From: Caldilineaceae bacterium
GTDB taxonomy: Bacteria > Chloroflexota > Anaerolineae > Caldilineales > Caldilineaceae
NCBI GenBank assembly: GCA_020634755.1
Contig: JACKBC010000008.1
Coordinates: 139,911 to 203,910 of the forward strand
DNA: 64,000 nt
Direction: 5' to 3'
Below the pieces are notes generated by a model. The model saw nothing but the letters and a program-made list of their open reading frames with translations. It did no database searches and had not been told where the DNA came from. Positions 16,463 to 25,637 of this stretch are shown piece by piece. The first letter of the stretch is position 1, and each line of letters starts with the position of its first letter. Made by a program: the position numbers and the translations under genes.

Positions 16463-17143
16463 ATGACCACGATTGATCGCTCGCATCCTGCGCTGCAATT
16501 TATGCAGTGTATAAATGAGCAGTGCGGTTTGCGCTATCCGCAAGCTATTCACCCACAAACGTCGGCTGGGTGCCCAGGGTGTGGAAGTCCGGTGCGCCTG
16601 GTGGCGCAGGGTGGCTCGGCCCAGCAGACGCAGGTGACGCGTTCGCCACGCCCACCGGCAATCAGCTTGCTGCTGGACAATATTCGCAGCGCCCACAACG
16701 TGGGTTCCATGCTGCGCACGGCGGACGGAGCGGGCGTGCAGCACGTTTATTTGTGCGGCATTACGCCCACGCCGCAACAGGCCAACGTGCGCAAGACGGC
16801 TTTGGGCGCTGAAAAAGGATTAAGCTGGAGCGTTCATCCCAATGGGGTGGAACAGACGGCGCGCCTGCAAGAAGCCGGCCAGCTCCTTTGCGCCATTGAG
16901 GGCAGTGGCAATGCCAGTTCGCTCTTTGCGGAGCCATTTACTGATGCACCATTTAAAGCTGGCGCGGCGCAAGCGATTGTACTCATCATCGGCAACGAGA
17001 TTTCCGGCGTAGACCCCGGCATTTTGGCCCAGTGCCAACGACGCTGGTTTTTGCCCATGCTGGGCGCCAAACGTTCGCTCAACGTGGCTGTGGCCTGCGG
17101 CATTGCGCTTTATCACCTGCGTTTTGCGGTAGGCGCCATGTAG
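16463..17143 (+). CDS. SpoU/TrmH-family RNA 2'-O-methyltransferase with N-terminal zinc ribbon
   Basis: The 226-residue protein begins with four cysteines (C16, C21, C37, C40) that form a probable zinc ribbon. The SPOUT knot domain follows: motif 1 NIRSAHNVGSMLRTADG, motif 2 IVLIIGNEISGV, motif 3 KRSLNVAVACGIALYH. These bind S-adenosylmethionine in the trefoil knot and methylate a ribose 2'-OH in tRNA or rRNA. The N-terminal zinc ribbon is an addition to the minimal TrmH/TrmL core and probably contacts RNA. The target nucleotide is unknown. Confidence 0.9.
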   Translation: MTTIDRSHPALQFMQCINEQCGLRYPQAIHPQTSAGCPGCGSPVRLVAQGGSAQQTQVTRSPRPPAISLLLDNIRSAHNVGSMLRTADGAGVQHVYLCGITPTPQQANVRKTALGAEKGLSWSVHPNGVEQTARLQEAGQLLCAIEGSGNASSLFAEPFTDAPFKAGAAQAIVLIIGNEISGVDPGILAQCQRRWFLPMLGAKRSLNVAVACGIALYHLRFAVGAM

Positions 17144-17205
17144 TTGCGTTCAATTTATGGCCGACGAATTTCGTGGTAGAGAGCAAGCCGGGGGAGAACT
17201 ATCAG

Positions 17206-17241
17206 CAAAAGAAACGCCCCCAAGTCAGTAACTTGGGGGCG
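17206..17241 (-). terminator. Rho-independent terminator for the 17265-18224 gene
   Basis: The stem CGCCCCCAAGT (17215-17225) / ACTTGGGGGCG (17231-17241) has a five-base loop. Read on the minus strand it is followed by TTTCTTTTG, which suits the lipoprotein gene just upstream on that strand. Confidence 0.8.
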
Positions 17242-17264
17242 CAGAACGTAAAGGGGCAATCAGA

Positions 17265-18224
17265 CTAGGGGGCCGCGTTGTCAGACGACTGTGGCGCCGG
17301 TACGTTGGAGTTGAAGATATCGCGATACAGCTTCCAACTGCCGTCCGGCTGCCGCTGGAACGTGCTGGTGTATTTGCCATCGACTGGAATCGAAGCGCTG
17401 CCGTCATGGGGAACATAAGTGACCGTGTACATGCCACGGGCGATTGCCAAATCATCGGCAACTAGAACTTCCTCAACATCAATCTCCATGTCCTCAAAAG
17501 CGAATTGTTCCAGGGCGGCCTTGATACTGGCATAGATGGCGTCGCGGCCAACATTGGGTGGCGCCCCCGGCGGCAATTGCACGCCATCCTCAGTCCACAG
17601 CGCTATCCAGCGTTCGGCATCGCCTGCACCGAGGCTGGCGCCATACTCCGTAAAGAGGTCTTCAATTTCCGCCGTAACTGCCTCCACGTCCGGTGGGGGC
17701 GGTGCGGAAGGCGGCACGTTAGAGTTGAAGATGTCACGGTATATCTTCCAGGCGCCATCAGGCTGCTTTTGCAGAATAGTCATGTATTTGCCGTCAACAG
17801 GAATTTCTTGACCACCTACTTTGGGCATTAAAGTTGCCTCATAGACACCTCGCGCATAGGCCCAGCCGCCGGCCACTACGACTTCTTGATTCGTGATAGA
17901 CATGTTGACATCGAAGGGTTCGAAAGCCGCACTGTTGCGCGCCAGAATATTGGGCTTGCCCATAACGGCCGGCTCACCGGGCGGCATCTGTATACCGTCA
18001 TCGACCCAGGCCTGAACCCAGCGCTCAATATCTCCAGCGCCGATGCTATCACTATATTCGGTCCAAATTGCCTCCATAACTGCGTCCATGTCTTCTTCGG
18101 CTGCGCCTTGGGCGTGGACATCAACTGCCGGACGGACCGGCTCACATGCGACGAGCAATGCTGCCGCCATGACCAAAACCCCAACCACTATTGGAAAACG
18201 ATTGATTCGATGTATCCGCCACAT
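17265..18224 (-). CDS. Lipoprotein with two tandem NTF2-like (SnoaL/DUF4440) domains
   Basis: The 319-residue protein has a lipobox VLVMAAALLVAC with Cys27. Two homologous ~125-residue domains follow. Each has (I/F)TEY(S/G)xS(I/L)GAGDxERW near its start and GxWK(I/L)YRDIFNSNVP at its end. This is the cone-shaped NTF2/SnoaL fold used for ligand binding or as an enzyme. The repeated domain points to an internal duplication giving a covalent dimer. The ATG follows AAAGGAG. It is predicted to be anchored on the outer face of the membrane. The ligand is unknown. Confidence 0.85.
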   Translation of the reverse strand: MWRIHRINRFPIVVGVLVMAAALLVACEPVRPAVDVHAQGAAEEDMDAVMEAIWTEYSDSIGAGDIERWVQAWVDDGIQMPPGEPAVMGKPNILARNSAAFEPFDVNMSITNQEVVVAGGWAYARGVYEATLMPKVGGQEIPVDGKYMTILQKQPDGAWKIYRDIFNSNVPPSAPPPPDVEAVTAEIEDLFTEYGASLGAGDAERWIALWTEDGVQLPPGAPPNVGRDAIYASIKAALEQFAFEDMEIDVEEVLVADDLAIARGMYTVTYVPHDGSASIPVDGKYTSTFQRQPDGSWKLYRDIFNSNVPAPQSSDNAAP

Positions 18225-18338
18225 AATGGGCTCCTTTCATCAATACATTGCTGTGTATGTAAACCACTGTTTACTTTTCTGGTAGAGCCATGGGATACTA
18301 CGGTTTTCATCACAACCCCAGTATCATAGATTGTTGAT

Positions 18339-18452
18339 ACATATCTATTCAGTGCTTTGTAACGTACCTATTGTGAAGTTTTTGCACAGACACAACTATA
18401 GATTATCTACGTTACAAAGCATTCAGGCTCGGGGAACGCTGAATAGATATGA
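18339..18452. repeat. Nested inverted repeat upstream of the NTF2-like lipoprotein gene
   Basis: CATATCTATTCAG (18339-18351) pairs with CTGAATAGATATG (18440-18452), and inside it TGCTTTGTAACGTA pairs with TACGTTACAAAGCA. The ends resemble the CTATTCAG/CTGAATAG ends of family R5. It lies between two minus-strand genes and could be a mobile repeat or a regulatory hairpin. Confidence 0.6.
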
Positions 18453-18580
18453 TGCTTTCGATCATAACAAAGTAGTGACAGCGCGTCATCGACCGATCGG
18501 TCAATAGTGAGGGGTTTATGGGGGTTTAATTTTCATCGCTGCTGAAATAAAGGAATTACAGGAGGTGAAGAGATGGCAGG

Positions 18581-21382
18581 TTAAAGGAGGTCCAAATCCA
18601 TGGCCCGAACTACAGCTTCGGTACGACTCTGTACGGCCAGTTTTTGGAAGATATGGTTCAGGTGAGCTTTCACGGTACCCAGGGCAAGATAGAGTTCGCT
18701 GCCGATCTGGCGGTTTGACTTGCCGGCAGCGACCAGGCGCAACACTTCTAGCTCGCGCTCACTTAACGGCTCGATGAGGGAACTAGCAAGTGAATCATGT
18801 CTATTAGAATGAGCCGCCACCTCATGTGAGCGCGCCAATTTATTCGCCAGCTTGCTAGCTACGGCCTCCAGTTTGTTATCGTGGGCGCGTTCCGCCGCCA
18901 AGGCAAATGTCTCAACTGCGACTTCTGGCCTGGCTTGTGCGAGCAATTTGTTCGCGCACGCTCGCGTCTCTGCCGTGCTGGCGGCATGATTCTTCACCAG
19001 TGCGGCTACGTGGGCGGCATAGATAAAATCACCATCCGTGGCAAGGAGTTCGGCCGCTGCGGTAATGCATTCCAGCAGAAGGGGGGCAAAGCCGATGTTG
19101 ATTGCTTCCTGTAGCGCGTCAAACAGATGGCGCCTGGCCTCAGCCTCCTCTCCTAGCCCCATGGCGGCGCGTCCCAGACCAATGAGTGCTTGGGCAGTCA
19201 CCACATGAGCACCGGATTGACGCGATATGGCGAGGCACTCTTCGTAGGTGAGCCGGGCGCCGGCCAAATGTCCGGTATGCAGAGCCAGCTTGCCCATGCT
19301 GGCGAGAAGCTGACTTGACCGTTCTTGATGGGCTTCCGTCAGGAGATCGGATACCTGTTGATGGAGGTTGGCCGCCTGTGCATAATCGCCTTGCGCCGTA
19401 TGAAGCTGGGCAAGCCCAATTAACGCAACAGATACGCTTATGGGAAGTTTGCCATAATTTCGGGAAAGCACGAGCCTTTGTTCAAAATAGGTCGAAGCAG
19501 CCTCTAATTCACCCCTTGCTAAGGCCAGTTGTCCCAACTCGGCCAATGCCCTCCCCTCAAACAGGACAATATTGTGACTCCTTGCCGTAAAAAGAGACTC
19601 CTCCAGATAATTACGCGCTTTGACGTACTCTCCGCGGTTTGTAGCTTGCAAGCCCAACTCGCAGAGAGCATGGGCAATTGTGCGCTGATCAACGATGGCG
19701 CGGCCAAGCGCTAACGCCTGTTGATACCATTGCCTACATTCCTCATAAGCGCCCTGTTGCTTCGTCACATTCCCAAGCAGGCAATAGATCCAGGCCTGAA
19801 GTTCGAATTGTTCAGTCTCTTGGTCTAGTTCAACCGCTTCATAGAGCAGCGTTTTGGCCTCTTCAATCTTTGAGTCCGCATACATACTCCAACCCAAGCC
19901 GCCAACAGCGTTCGCTAACTCGCGGCGGGCGTTCGGCAGCTGGCGTAGCCGCGCCACACTCTCGACCAACTCGTCATTTGCCCTTTGATGATGGCCCAAC
20001 CAAATGCTCATAATGCCATGCATAGCCAGTGCGTGGGCGTACGTAATACGATATTCGTCACTTGTCTGTTCATCATGCAGCGTCTCAATTGCATAGCGCA
20101 AGGCTTTTTCGCACTCCTCGTGGTATTTGCTTAGCCAGGCGAACCAGTAGAGTCCTTCGATGGCCGCATGCAGGTCAGAAAGTTTTTCATGTTCTACCGC
20201 CCAATACCAGGCCGCAAGGATATTACTAATTTCAACTTCGATCTCCTTAACCAAAGACTGGCTGCGCTCACCAAGATAACTCCGGATCGGTTGGCTAACT
20301 AACCGCAAATAATAGGCAGAATGCCGTGCGCGCAGCACCGCTTCTTGCTGTGGCGAGTCAGCAAGTCGCTCGAGCCCATATTGGCGCTGCAATTCGTGGA
20401 TTGTATAACGTCCTGTCGCCGATACGCGCAGCAGAGACTTGTCGATGAGCGATGATAGCAGGGAGAGCGTAGCGCCCGCGACCTCCTCAGATGCTGCGCG
20501 CTGAAATCCCCCTTGAAAGGCCGACAGTCCCTCGAGCAGTTCGCGCTCATTGTGACTTAGCAATCGCCATGAGTAGTCAAATATGGCCCGCATGGTGCGA
20601 TGCCGGTCGGGAATGCCTAGCTGTTCACTTTGTAAAATATCCAGACCTTTTTGAATTTCCGCCCTAATCGCTGCACAGGGCAAATGCGTCAGCCAAGCGG
20701 CGGCGAGTTCAATGGCCAGCGGCGTCCCTTCCACCAGTTGGCAGATACGCGCCACATGTTCTTGCTCGTCGATCAGGGAAAAGTCGTGGTGCACACGCTG
20801 TGCACGCTGGCGGAACAGTTCCACGGCATCCGCGGCGGCAAAATCATCATCCTTCCCTGTGGACAGCGACATACCGCCAATCCAGAAGAGCCATTCTTCA
20901 GCCAGATTAAGCACGACCCGCGAGGTAACGAGCACCTTGATCTTAGGCGCCGCGTGCAGTAATTCTTGGATTAATGGGGCCACTGTTGTCAGGTGTTCGA
21001 CGTTGTCTAGGATAAAGAGTAGGCTCTTATCGCGCAGATAGTCGATCAGTGCCGCCTTGGCATTTTTGCCTTCGTCATACGTCCACGCCAACGCACTGAT
21101 GATGGACGGCACGATCGGATCAGTGGCTGAAACAGTTTGCAGAGCAACAAAGTAAACGCCGTCAGCATAAGAAAACGTCGCGTGACCGGAATGCTTTTGA
21201 ATCAGCTCTGCGGCCACTTGTAGGGCTATGCGCGTTTTGCCCATGCCGCCTGGCCCCACCAACGTCACAAGTCGGCAGTATTTATTGTGGAGCAGTGCAA
21301 TGATTTCGGCAACCTCAAACTTTCTGCCCACAAAGGAAGTTAGCTGTGTTGGGAGATTGTGCTTATAGGATTTCATACGCAT
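18581..21382 (-). CDS. LuxR-type regulator with STAND (NB-ARC-like) ATPase and TPR domains
   Basis: The 933-residue protein begins with LPTQLTSFVGRKFEV and the P-loop GPGGMGKT at 43-50, followed by SLLFILDNVEHL (Walker B) and VLVTSR (sensor). A long alpha-solenoid of TPR-like repeats (about 400-800) follows. The LuxR helix-turn-helix PLSERELEVLRLVAAGKSNR is at about 870. This architecture is that of MalT-like signal-transduction ATPases, which bind an inducer through the TPRs, oligomerise with ATP and activate transcription. The inducer is unknown. The start is ATG 21382 or ATG 21376; neither has a good Shine-Dalgarno. Confidence 0.9.
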   Translation of the reverse strand: MRMKSYKHNLPTQLTSFVGRKFEVAEIIALLHNKYCRLVTLVGPGGMGKTRIALQVAAELIQKHSGHATFSYADGVYFVALQTVSATDPIVPSIISALAWTYDEGKNAKAALIDYLRDKSLLFILDNVEHLTTVAPLIQELLHAAPKIKVLVTSRVVLNLAEEWLFWIGGMSLSTGKDDDFAAADAVELFRQRAQRVHHDFSLIDEQEHVARICQLVEGTPLAIELAAAWLTHLPCAAIRAEIQKGLDILQSEQLGIPDRHRTMRAIFDYSWRLLSHNERELLEGLSAFQGGFQRAASEEVAGATLSLLSSLIDKSLLRVSATGRYTIHELQRQYGLERLADSPQQEAVLRARHSAYYLRLVSQPIRSYLGERSQSLVKEIEVEISNILAAWYWAVEHEKLSDLHAAIEGLYWFAWLSKYHEECEKALRYAIETLHDEQTSDEYRITYAHALAMHGIMSIWLGHHQRANDELVESVARLRQLPNARRELANAVGGLGWSMYADSKIEEAKTLLYEAVELDQETEQFELQAWIYCLLGNVTKQQGAYEECRQWYQQALALGRAIVDQRTIAHALCELGLQATNRGEYVKARNYLEESLFTARSHNIVLFEGRALAELGQLALARGELEAASTYFEQRLVLSRNYGKLPISVSVALIGLAQLHTAQGDYAQAANLHQQVSDLLTEAHQERSSQLLASMGKLALHTGHLAGARLTYEECLAISRQSGAHVVTAQALIGLGRAAMGLGEEAEARRHLFDALQEAINIGFAPLLLECITAAAELLATDGDFIYAAHVAALVKNHAASTAETRACANKLLAQARPEVAVETFALAAERAHDNKLEAVASKLANKLARSHEVAAHSNRHDSLASSLIEPLSERELEVLRLVAAGKSNRQIGSELYLALGTVKAHLNHIFQKLAVQSRTEAVVRAMDLDLL

Positions 21383-21492
21383 GCGTAGCGCGTGGAAAGA
21401 TGACGTACGTTTCAGCCAATTAACTGGTTAATTTTATTTACTATAGTTTCCCATATCAGAAGCCAAAATGCAATGACAAATGATCAACAGGT

Positions 21493-21643
21493 AGGGCCAT
21501 TGCGAACTTCGTAATCGCAACGGCTAAATTCGGCAGCTGGCAATGAAAAGCCGCCACAGCGGCGAAATGGCAAGCGGTTGAGACCGCTTTTCCGTGTCAG
21601 CCGCGGGTTTTAACCCTACCTTTTTAAGGTGCGCGATGGCCCT
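21493..21643. repeat. 151 bp inverted-repeat element
   Basis: AGGGCCATTGCGAAC (21493-21507) faces GTGCGCGATGGCCCT (21629-21643), 13 of 15 matching after inversion. The interior is GC-rich with short hairpins and no gene. Together with the adjacent 553 bp element it fills most of the gap between the LuxR-type gene and ppdK. Confidence 0.6.
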
Positions 21644-21731
21644 AATCAGCAGGAGGTAACCACTCGCCAACTTGAAGCCTGAGTAAATAGAAACTTTTCC
21701 GATAGCTAATCAGGGTGGAAAAGCAAAGCAC

Positions 21732-22284
21732 CTAGTTGTCTGGCCGCTTAAGTTTTAGCAATCCTGCATAACTTTTGCTCGGGTTGTGATTTCTAAAAAT
21801 TAACTGCTCGCGGCACCTAGCCAGATGACCAGCCGCTATCCTCCCTCTGTGTCCAGGAGACGAACTACCCACAACACTGGCGTGGTCTGCCCTGATGCAC
21901 GCGATAATAAGCACGTAGGTGAGAGCAAGCATTTAACTCCTCTTACCGCAGCGAGAATTTAGCAGAATCCTTCTGGAGGCTCGTTGCGGCCATAATATTA
22001 TCTCCTTCTCCGTTTTCCCCTCTGTCCAAAACAGAGGGGATTTTTTCATCCGCAGGGGATAAATAGCGGGGTTCATGCCAATACGACTCACGCAATGCTA
22101 ATAAATGCGCAAGAGAAGCCCATTTTGGGGTAGCTCTTGTTTAGGTGGCTCGAGCCCGGTCAGAGGTTACTATCGTCGCACGGCAAGAAAAATTGCCTAG
22201 TGCCGCGAATATTTAATTTTTAGAAATCACAACTCGCGCAAAAAGTATGCGTGATTTCTAAAAATTAAGCGGCCAGACAACTAG
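21732..22284. mobile_element. 553 bp non-coding element with ~88 bp terminal inverted repeats
   Basis: The outermost 19 bases are perfect inverses: CTAGTTGTCTGGCCGCTTA (21732-21750) and TAAGCGGCCAGACAACTAG (22266-22284). The similarity continues inwards: TTGTGATTTCTAAAAATTAA (21784-21803) faces TTAATTTTTAGAAATCACAA, and CGCGGCACCTAG faces CTAGTGCCGCG. The arms therefore cover about 21732-21820 and 22197-22284. The ~376 bp centre has a hairpin and a strong terminator but no credible ORF. It resembles a non-autonomous transposable element. No clear target duplication is visible. Confidence 0.7.
21946..22046 (+). terminator. Hairpin followed by rho-independent terminator inside the 553 bp element
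   Basis: CCGCAGCGAG (21946-21955) pairs with CTCGTTGCGG (21980-21989). Further on, CCCCTCTGT (22017-22025) and ACAGAGGGG (22031-22039) form a stem followed by ATTTTTTC. This is a good plus-strand terminator about 300 bp before ppdK. It could end a small RNA or act as an attenuator. Confidence 0.75.
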
Positions 22285-22346
22285 TCGGTGATTCCTGAAG
22301 CGGGCTAAAAGAGCGGCCAACGAGTTTTTAGAATAGGAGAAATCAA

Positions 22347-25139
22347 ATGGCAACCATAATGGCTGAAGCGCCTGTCCAACAAAAAAGCAACGGCACAGCA
22401 CCAGATAAGCGATGGGTATATCTTTTTAACGCGCTCGATGTGCTTGAAAAAGAAGTCCAGCCTGCAAGCTGGGATGATGTACGCTCATTATTGGGCGGCA
22501 AAGGGGCCAACCTGGCCGAGATGACGCGCCTAGGCATTCCAGTGCCCCCCGGCTTTACGGTGACCACTGAAGCCTGCAATGCCTATTTGGCCCACGACCG
22601 CAACTTTCCACCCGGCCAGTGGGAGCAAGAGGTAGCCGCCGTCCACACGCTGGAACAGCAGACCGGCAAACGCTTTGGCGACGCTGAAAACCCGCTGCTG
22701 GTTTCGTGTCGCTCCGGCGCCAAATTTTCCATGCCCGGCATGATGGATACGGTGCTCAACATTGGTCTGAATGACGAAACCGCCCAGCGCATGGCCGAGC
22801 TGACCGGCGATCCACGCTTTGTCTATGATTCGTATCGTCGGCTGGTGCAGATGTTTGGCTCGGTGGTCATGGGCGTGCCGGATGAACCATTTGAACAGAT
22901 TATTGAAGAAGTAAAAGAGATACGCGGCGTCCGCCTGGATGTTGACTTGCTGGCCGAGGAATGGCAGCAGATCACCGCCCGCTTTAAAGGGCTGATCATG
23001 GCCTACACGGGCTCTGAGTTCCCTGAAGATCCCTATAAACAGCTGGAGTTGGCCACCCGCGCCGTCTTTGACAGCTGGTTTGGCAAACGCGCCGTGGATT
23101 ATCGCAACGCCACCGGCATTCGCCACGATTTGGGCACGGCGGTCAACATACAGACGGTGGTCTTTGGCAACATGGGCGAAAAGAGCGGCACAGGCGTTGC
23201 CTTTACGCGCAACCCGGTCACCGGTGATCGCGAGCTATATGGCGACTATTTGATGAATGCCCAGGGCGAAGATGTGGTGGCCGGCATCCGCAACACGCTG
23301 CCCATTGGACACCTGAAGCAGGAAATGCCCAAAGTATACACACAATTCCTCCAAATCTGTGAGAAGCTGGAAAATCACTTCCACGATATGCAGGATGTCG
23401 AGTTTACCATTGAACAGGGCACGCTGTGGATGTTGCAGACGCGTGACGGCAAGCGCACGGCGCGCGCCGCCATTAAAATTGCCGTAGACATGGCCAAGGA
23501 AGGGCTGATCGACAAAAAGAAAGCCATTGGCCGCGTGCAGCCAGCCCAAGTGGACATGCTGCTGCACCCCCAATTTGGCAACGAGGCCAAAAAACAGGCC
23601 CAAGCAGATGGCCGCTTGCTGGTGGAAAAGGCCGTCAATGCCAGCCCCGGCGCGGCGGTGGGGATGGCCGTGTTTGATGCCGACACCGCAGAAAAGTGGG
23701 CCAAAGAAGGCAAACCGGTGATCATGGTGCGCCCCGAAACCAAGCCGGACGATGTACACGGCATGATTGCGGCGCAGGGCATTTTGACCAGTCGCGGCGG
23801 CGCCACCAGCCATGCCGCGGTGGTGGCTCGCCAATTTGGCACGCCCGCGGTCTGCGGTGCTGAAGAGCTGCACATTAATTTGGAGCAGCGGCTCTTTACC
23901 GTCCAAACCGAGACTGAAAACATTGAAGTGCAAGAAGGTAGCTGGATCAGCATTGATGGCGGCGCCGGCGAAGTCTATTTGGGCCAGCTCGATACGCAAG
24001 AGCCCGACTTTGAACGCGAGGTGGAGCTGAAGACGCTGCTGGGCTGGGCCGACGAGGTGCGCGTGCTGGGCGTATGGGCCAATGCAGACTATCCGCAGGA
24101 TGCCGAACGCGCCCGCCGCTATGGCGCTCAAGGCATTGGGCTCTGCCGCACTGAGCACATGTTCTTCCAAGAAGAGCGTCTGCCCATTGTGCAGGAGATG
24201 ATCATGGCGCGCAGCAAGGCTCGCCGCGTCAGTGCATTGGATAAGTTGCTGCCCATGCAGCGGGCGGATTTTGAAGGCATCTTCCGCGCCATGGATGGTC
24301 AACCGGTCATCATTCGCCTGCTGGACCCGCCGCTGCACGAGTTTTTGCCCGGCCACGAACAGCTTGTCCAAGAGCTGGCCGATCTCAAAGTGCGCTTGCA
24401 GCATTTCCACACCCTGAGCGAAATTGACGCCGCGCTGGCGGAAGTGCGCCACAAGGAAGACGTTTTGAGCCGCGTAGAGGCGCTGCGCGAATCTAACCCC
24501 ATGTTGGGGCTGCGCGGCGATCGGCTGGGCATTGTGATGCCCGAAATAACCGAAATGCAGGTGCGCGCGATTTTAGAAGCGGCGGTTCACGTCAAGCGCC
24601 AAGGGGTGGATGTCTACCCCGAAATCATGGTGCCGCTGGTGGGCCACGTCAATGAGCTGAAGACGGTGCGCAAGCTAACCGAAGAAGTGGCGGCAGATGT
24701 GTTTAAGCAGACCGGCATGGAGGTGGACTATAAGTTTGGCGCCATGATCGAAGTGCCGCGGGCCGCGCTGACGGCCGATGAATTGGCCACAGAGGCCGAA
24801 TTCTTTAGCTGCGGCACCAACGACTTGACGCAGACCACCTTTGGCATTAGCCGCGACGACGCCGAAGCTAAGTTCTTGATTCAATATGTGGAGCAGGGCA
24901 TTTTGCCCCGCAACCCGTTCCAACAGCTTGACCGCAGCGGTGTGGGCAAGCTGATCGAAATGGCCGTGCAGCAGGGACGCCAGACTCGCCCCGACATGAG
25001 CGTGGGCATCTGTGGTGAACACGGCGGCGACCCCGACAGCATTGGCTTCTGCCACCAAATTGGCTTGAATTACGTCAGTTGCAGCCCCTACCGCGTGCCC
25101 ATTGCGCGATTGGCCGCGGCGCAGGCGGCGTTGGCATAA
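22347..25139 (+). CDS. ppdK: Pyruvate, phosphate dikinase
   Basis: The 930-residue protein interconverts pyruvate + ATP + Pi with PEP + AMP + PPi. The N-terminal ATP-grasp domain has LLGGKGANLAEMTRLGIPVP. The phosphohistidine swivel domain has SRGGATSHAAVVAR (catalytic His at about 488). The C-terminal TIM barrel has FFSCGTNDLTQTTFGISRDD with the catalytic Cys, then GICGEHGGDP. The ATG follows TAGGAG. It is followed on the same strand by nifJ, so the two may act as a pyruvate node: PFOR makes or uses acetyl-CoA and PPDK links pyruvate to PEP. A low-complexity tract begins right after its stop. Confidence 0.96.
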   Translation: MATIMAEAPVQQKSNGTAPDKRWVYLFNALDVLEKEVQPASWDDVRSLLGGKGANLAEMTRLGIPVPPGFTVTTEACNAYLAHDRNFPPGQWEQEVAAVHTLEQQTGKRFGDAENPLLVSCRSGAKFSMPGMMDTVLNIGLNDETAQRMAELTGDPRFVYDSYRRLVQMFGSVVMGVPDEPFEQIIEEVKEIRGVRLDVDLLAEEWQQITARFKGLIMAYTGSEFPEDPYKQLELATRAVFDSWFGKRAVDYRNATGIRHDLGTAVNIQTVVFGNMGEKSGTGVAFTRNPVTGDRELYGDYLMNAQGEDVVAGIRNTLPIGHLKQEMPKVYTQFLQICEKLENHFHDMQDVEFTIEQGTLWMLQTRDGKRTARAAIKIAVDMAKEGLIDKKKAIGRVQPAQVDMLLHPQFGNEAKKQAQADGRLLVEKAVNASPGAAVGMAVFDADTAEKWAKEGKPVIMVRPETKPDDVHGMIAAQGILTSRGGATSHAAVVARQFGTPAVCGAEELHINLEQRLFTVQTETENIEVQEGSWISIDGGAGEVYLGQLDTQEPDFEREVELKTLLGWADEVRVLGVWANADYPQDAERARRYGAQGIGLCRTEHMFFQEERLPIVQEMIMARSKARRVSALDKLLPMQRADFEGIFRAMDGQPVIIRLLDPPLHEFLPGHEQLVQELADLKVRLQHFHTLSEIDAALAEVRHKEDVLSRVEALRESNPMLGLRGDRLGIVMPEITEMQVRAILEAAVHVKRQGVDVYPEIMVPLVGHVNELKTVRKLTEEVAADVFKQTGMEVDYKFGAMIEVPRAALTADELATEAEFFSCGTNDLTQTTFGISRDDAEAKFLIQYVEQGILPRNPFQQLDRSGVGKLIEMAVQQGRQTRPDMSVGICGEHGGDPDSIGFCHQIGLNYVSCSPYRVPIARLAAAQAALA

Positions 25140-25184
25140 AGATGCAGGGGGCAGAGTTGCAAAGTGGCATGGGAGTTATCCTCC

Positions 25185-25291
25185 CACTCTGCAACTCTGC
25201 AACTCTGCCCCTTTGCAACTCTGCACCTTTGCAACTCTGCACCTTTGCATCTTTGCAACTCTGCACCTTTGCATCTTTGCATCCTTGTCAT
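25185..25291 (+). repeat. Short-unit tandem repeat, CTTTGCAACTCTGCA units
   Basis: The tract consists of imperfect TTTGCAACT / CTGCACC units following the ppdK stop, similar in style to 7074-7182. The unit length varies (7-9 bp). It is non-coding. Confidence 0.8.
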
Positions 25292-25440
25292 CCTGCCGTT
25301 ACTAGCCACCTGGACAGGATCCAAATGAGCCACTGGGCTCAAAAAGATCCTCACCATCTGTCCGAAGCAATTGAAGCCTAGCTGAGATATAGTAAATACA
25401 TGAAGGGATGGAATTCTAGCGGACCCATTCTTTCAACCAG

Positions 25441-25488
25441 TTCCGCCGTACTTTCCTGGCACGGGAGCCGCCAGGGAGTACGGCGGAA
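25441..25488. other. Stem-loop in the nifJ upstream region
   Basis: TTCCGCCGTACTTTCCTGGC faces GCCAGGGAGTACGGCGGAA with a nine-base loop, giving an almost perfect ~19 bp stem. No T-tract follows. The rest of 25140-25637 contains the tandem repeat and a GGAGAGGAGGGGGTTAGG purine tract but no gene. Confidence 0.6.
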
Positions 25489-25637
25489 TGCTATAGAGAT
25501 ATTGAAGTCTCTATGCAGGCGCGTCAAGGGCCGCTCCTCCCCCTTGACACACTTTGTGCGTCTTTCCTCCTCTTATCCTACTCGTGGAGAGGAGGGGGTT
25601 AGGGGGAGGAGAGGCCTCCATAAGAAGGGAACCCACG

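Noticed and set aside
21890..22046. T-box riboswitch upstream of ppdK
   Set aside because: A hairpin and terminator are present, but the T-box antiterminator consensus AGGGTGGNACCGCG is absent.
23235..24452. Long open frame antisense to ppdK
   Set aside because: It mirrors a strongly conserved gene, has low-complexity His/Leu/Ala composition typical of antisense frames, and has no ribosome-binding site.
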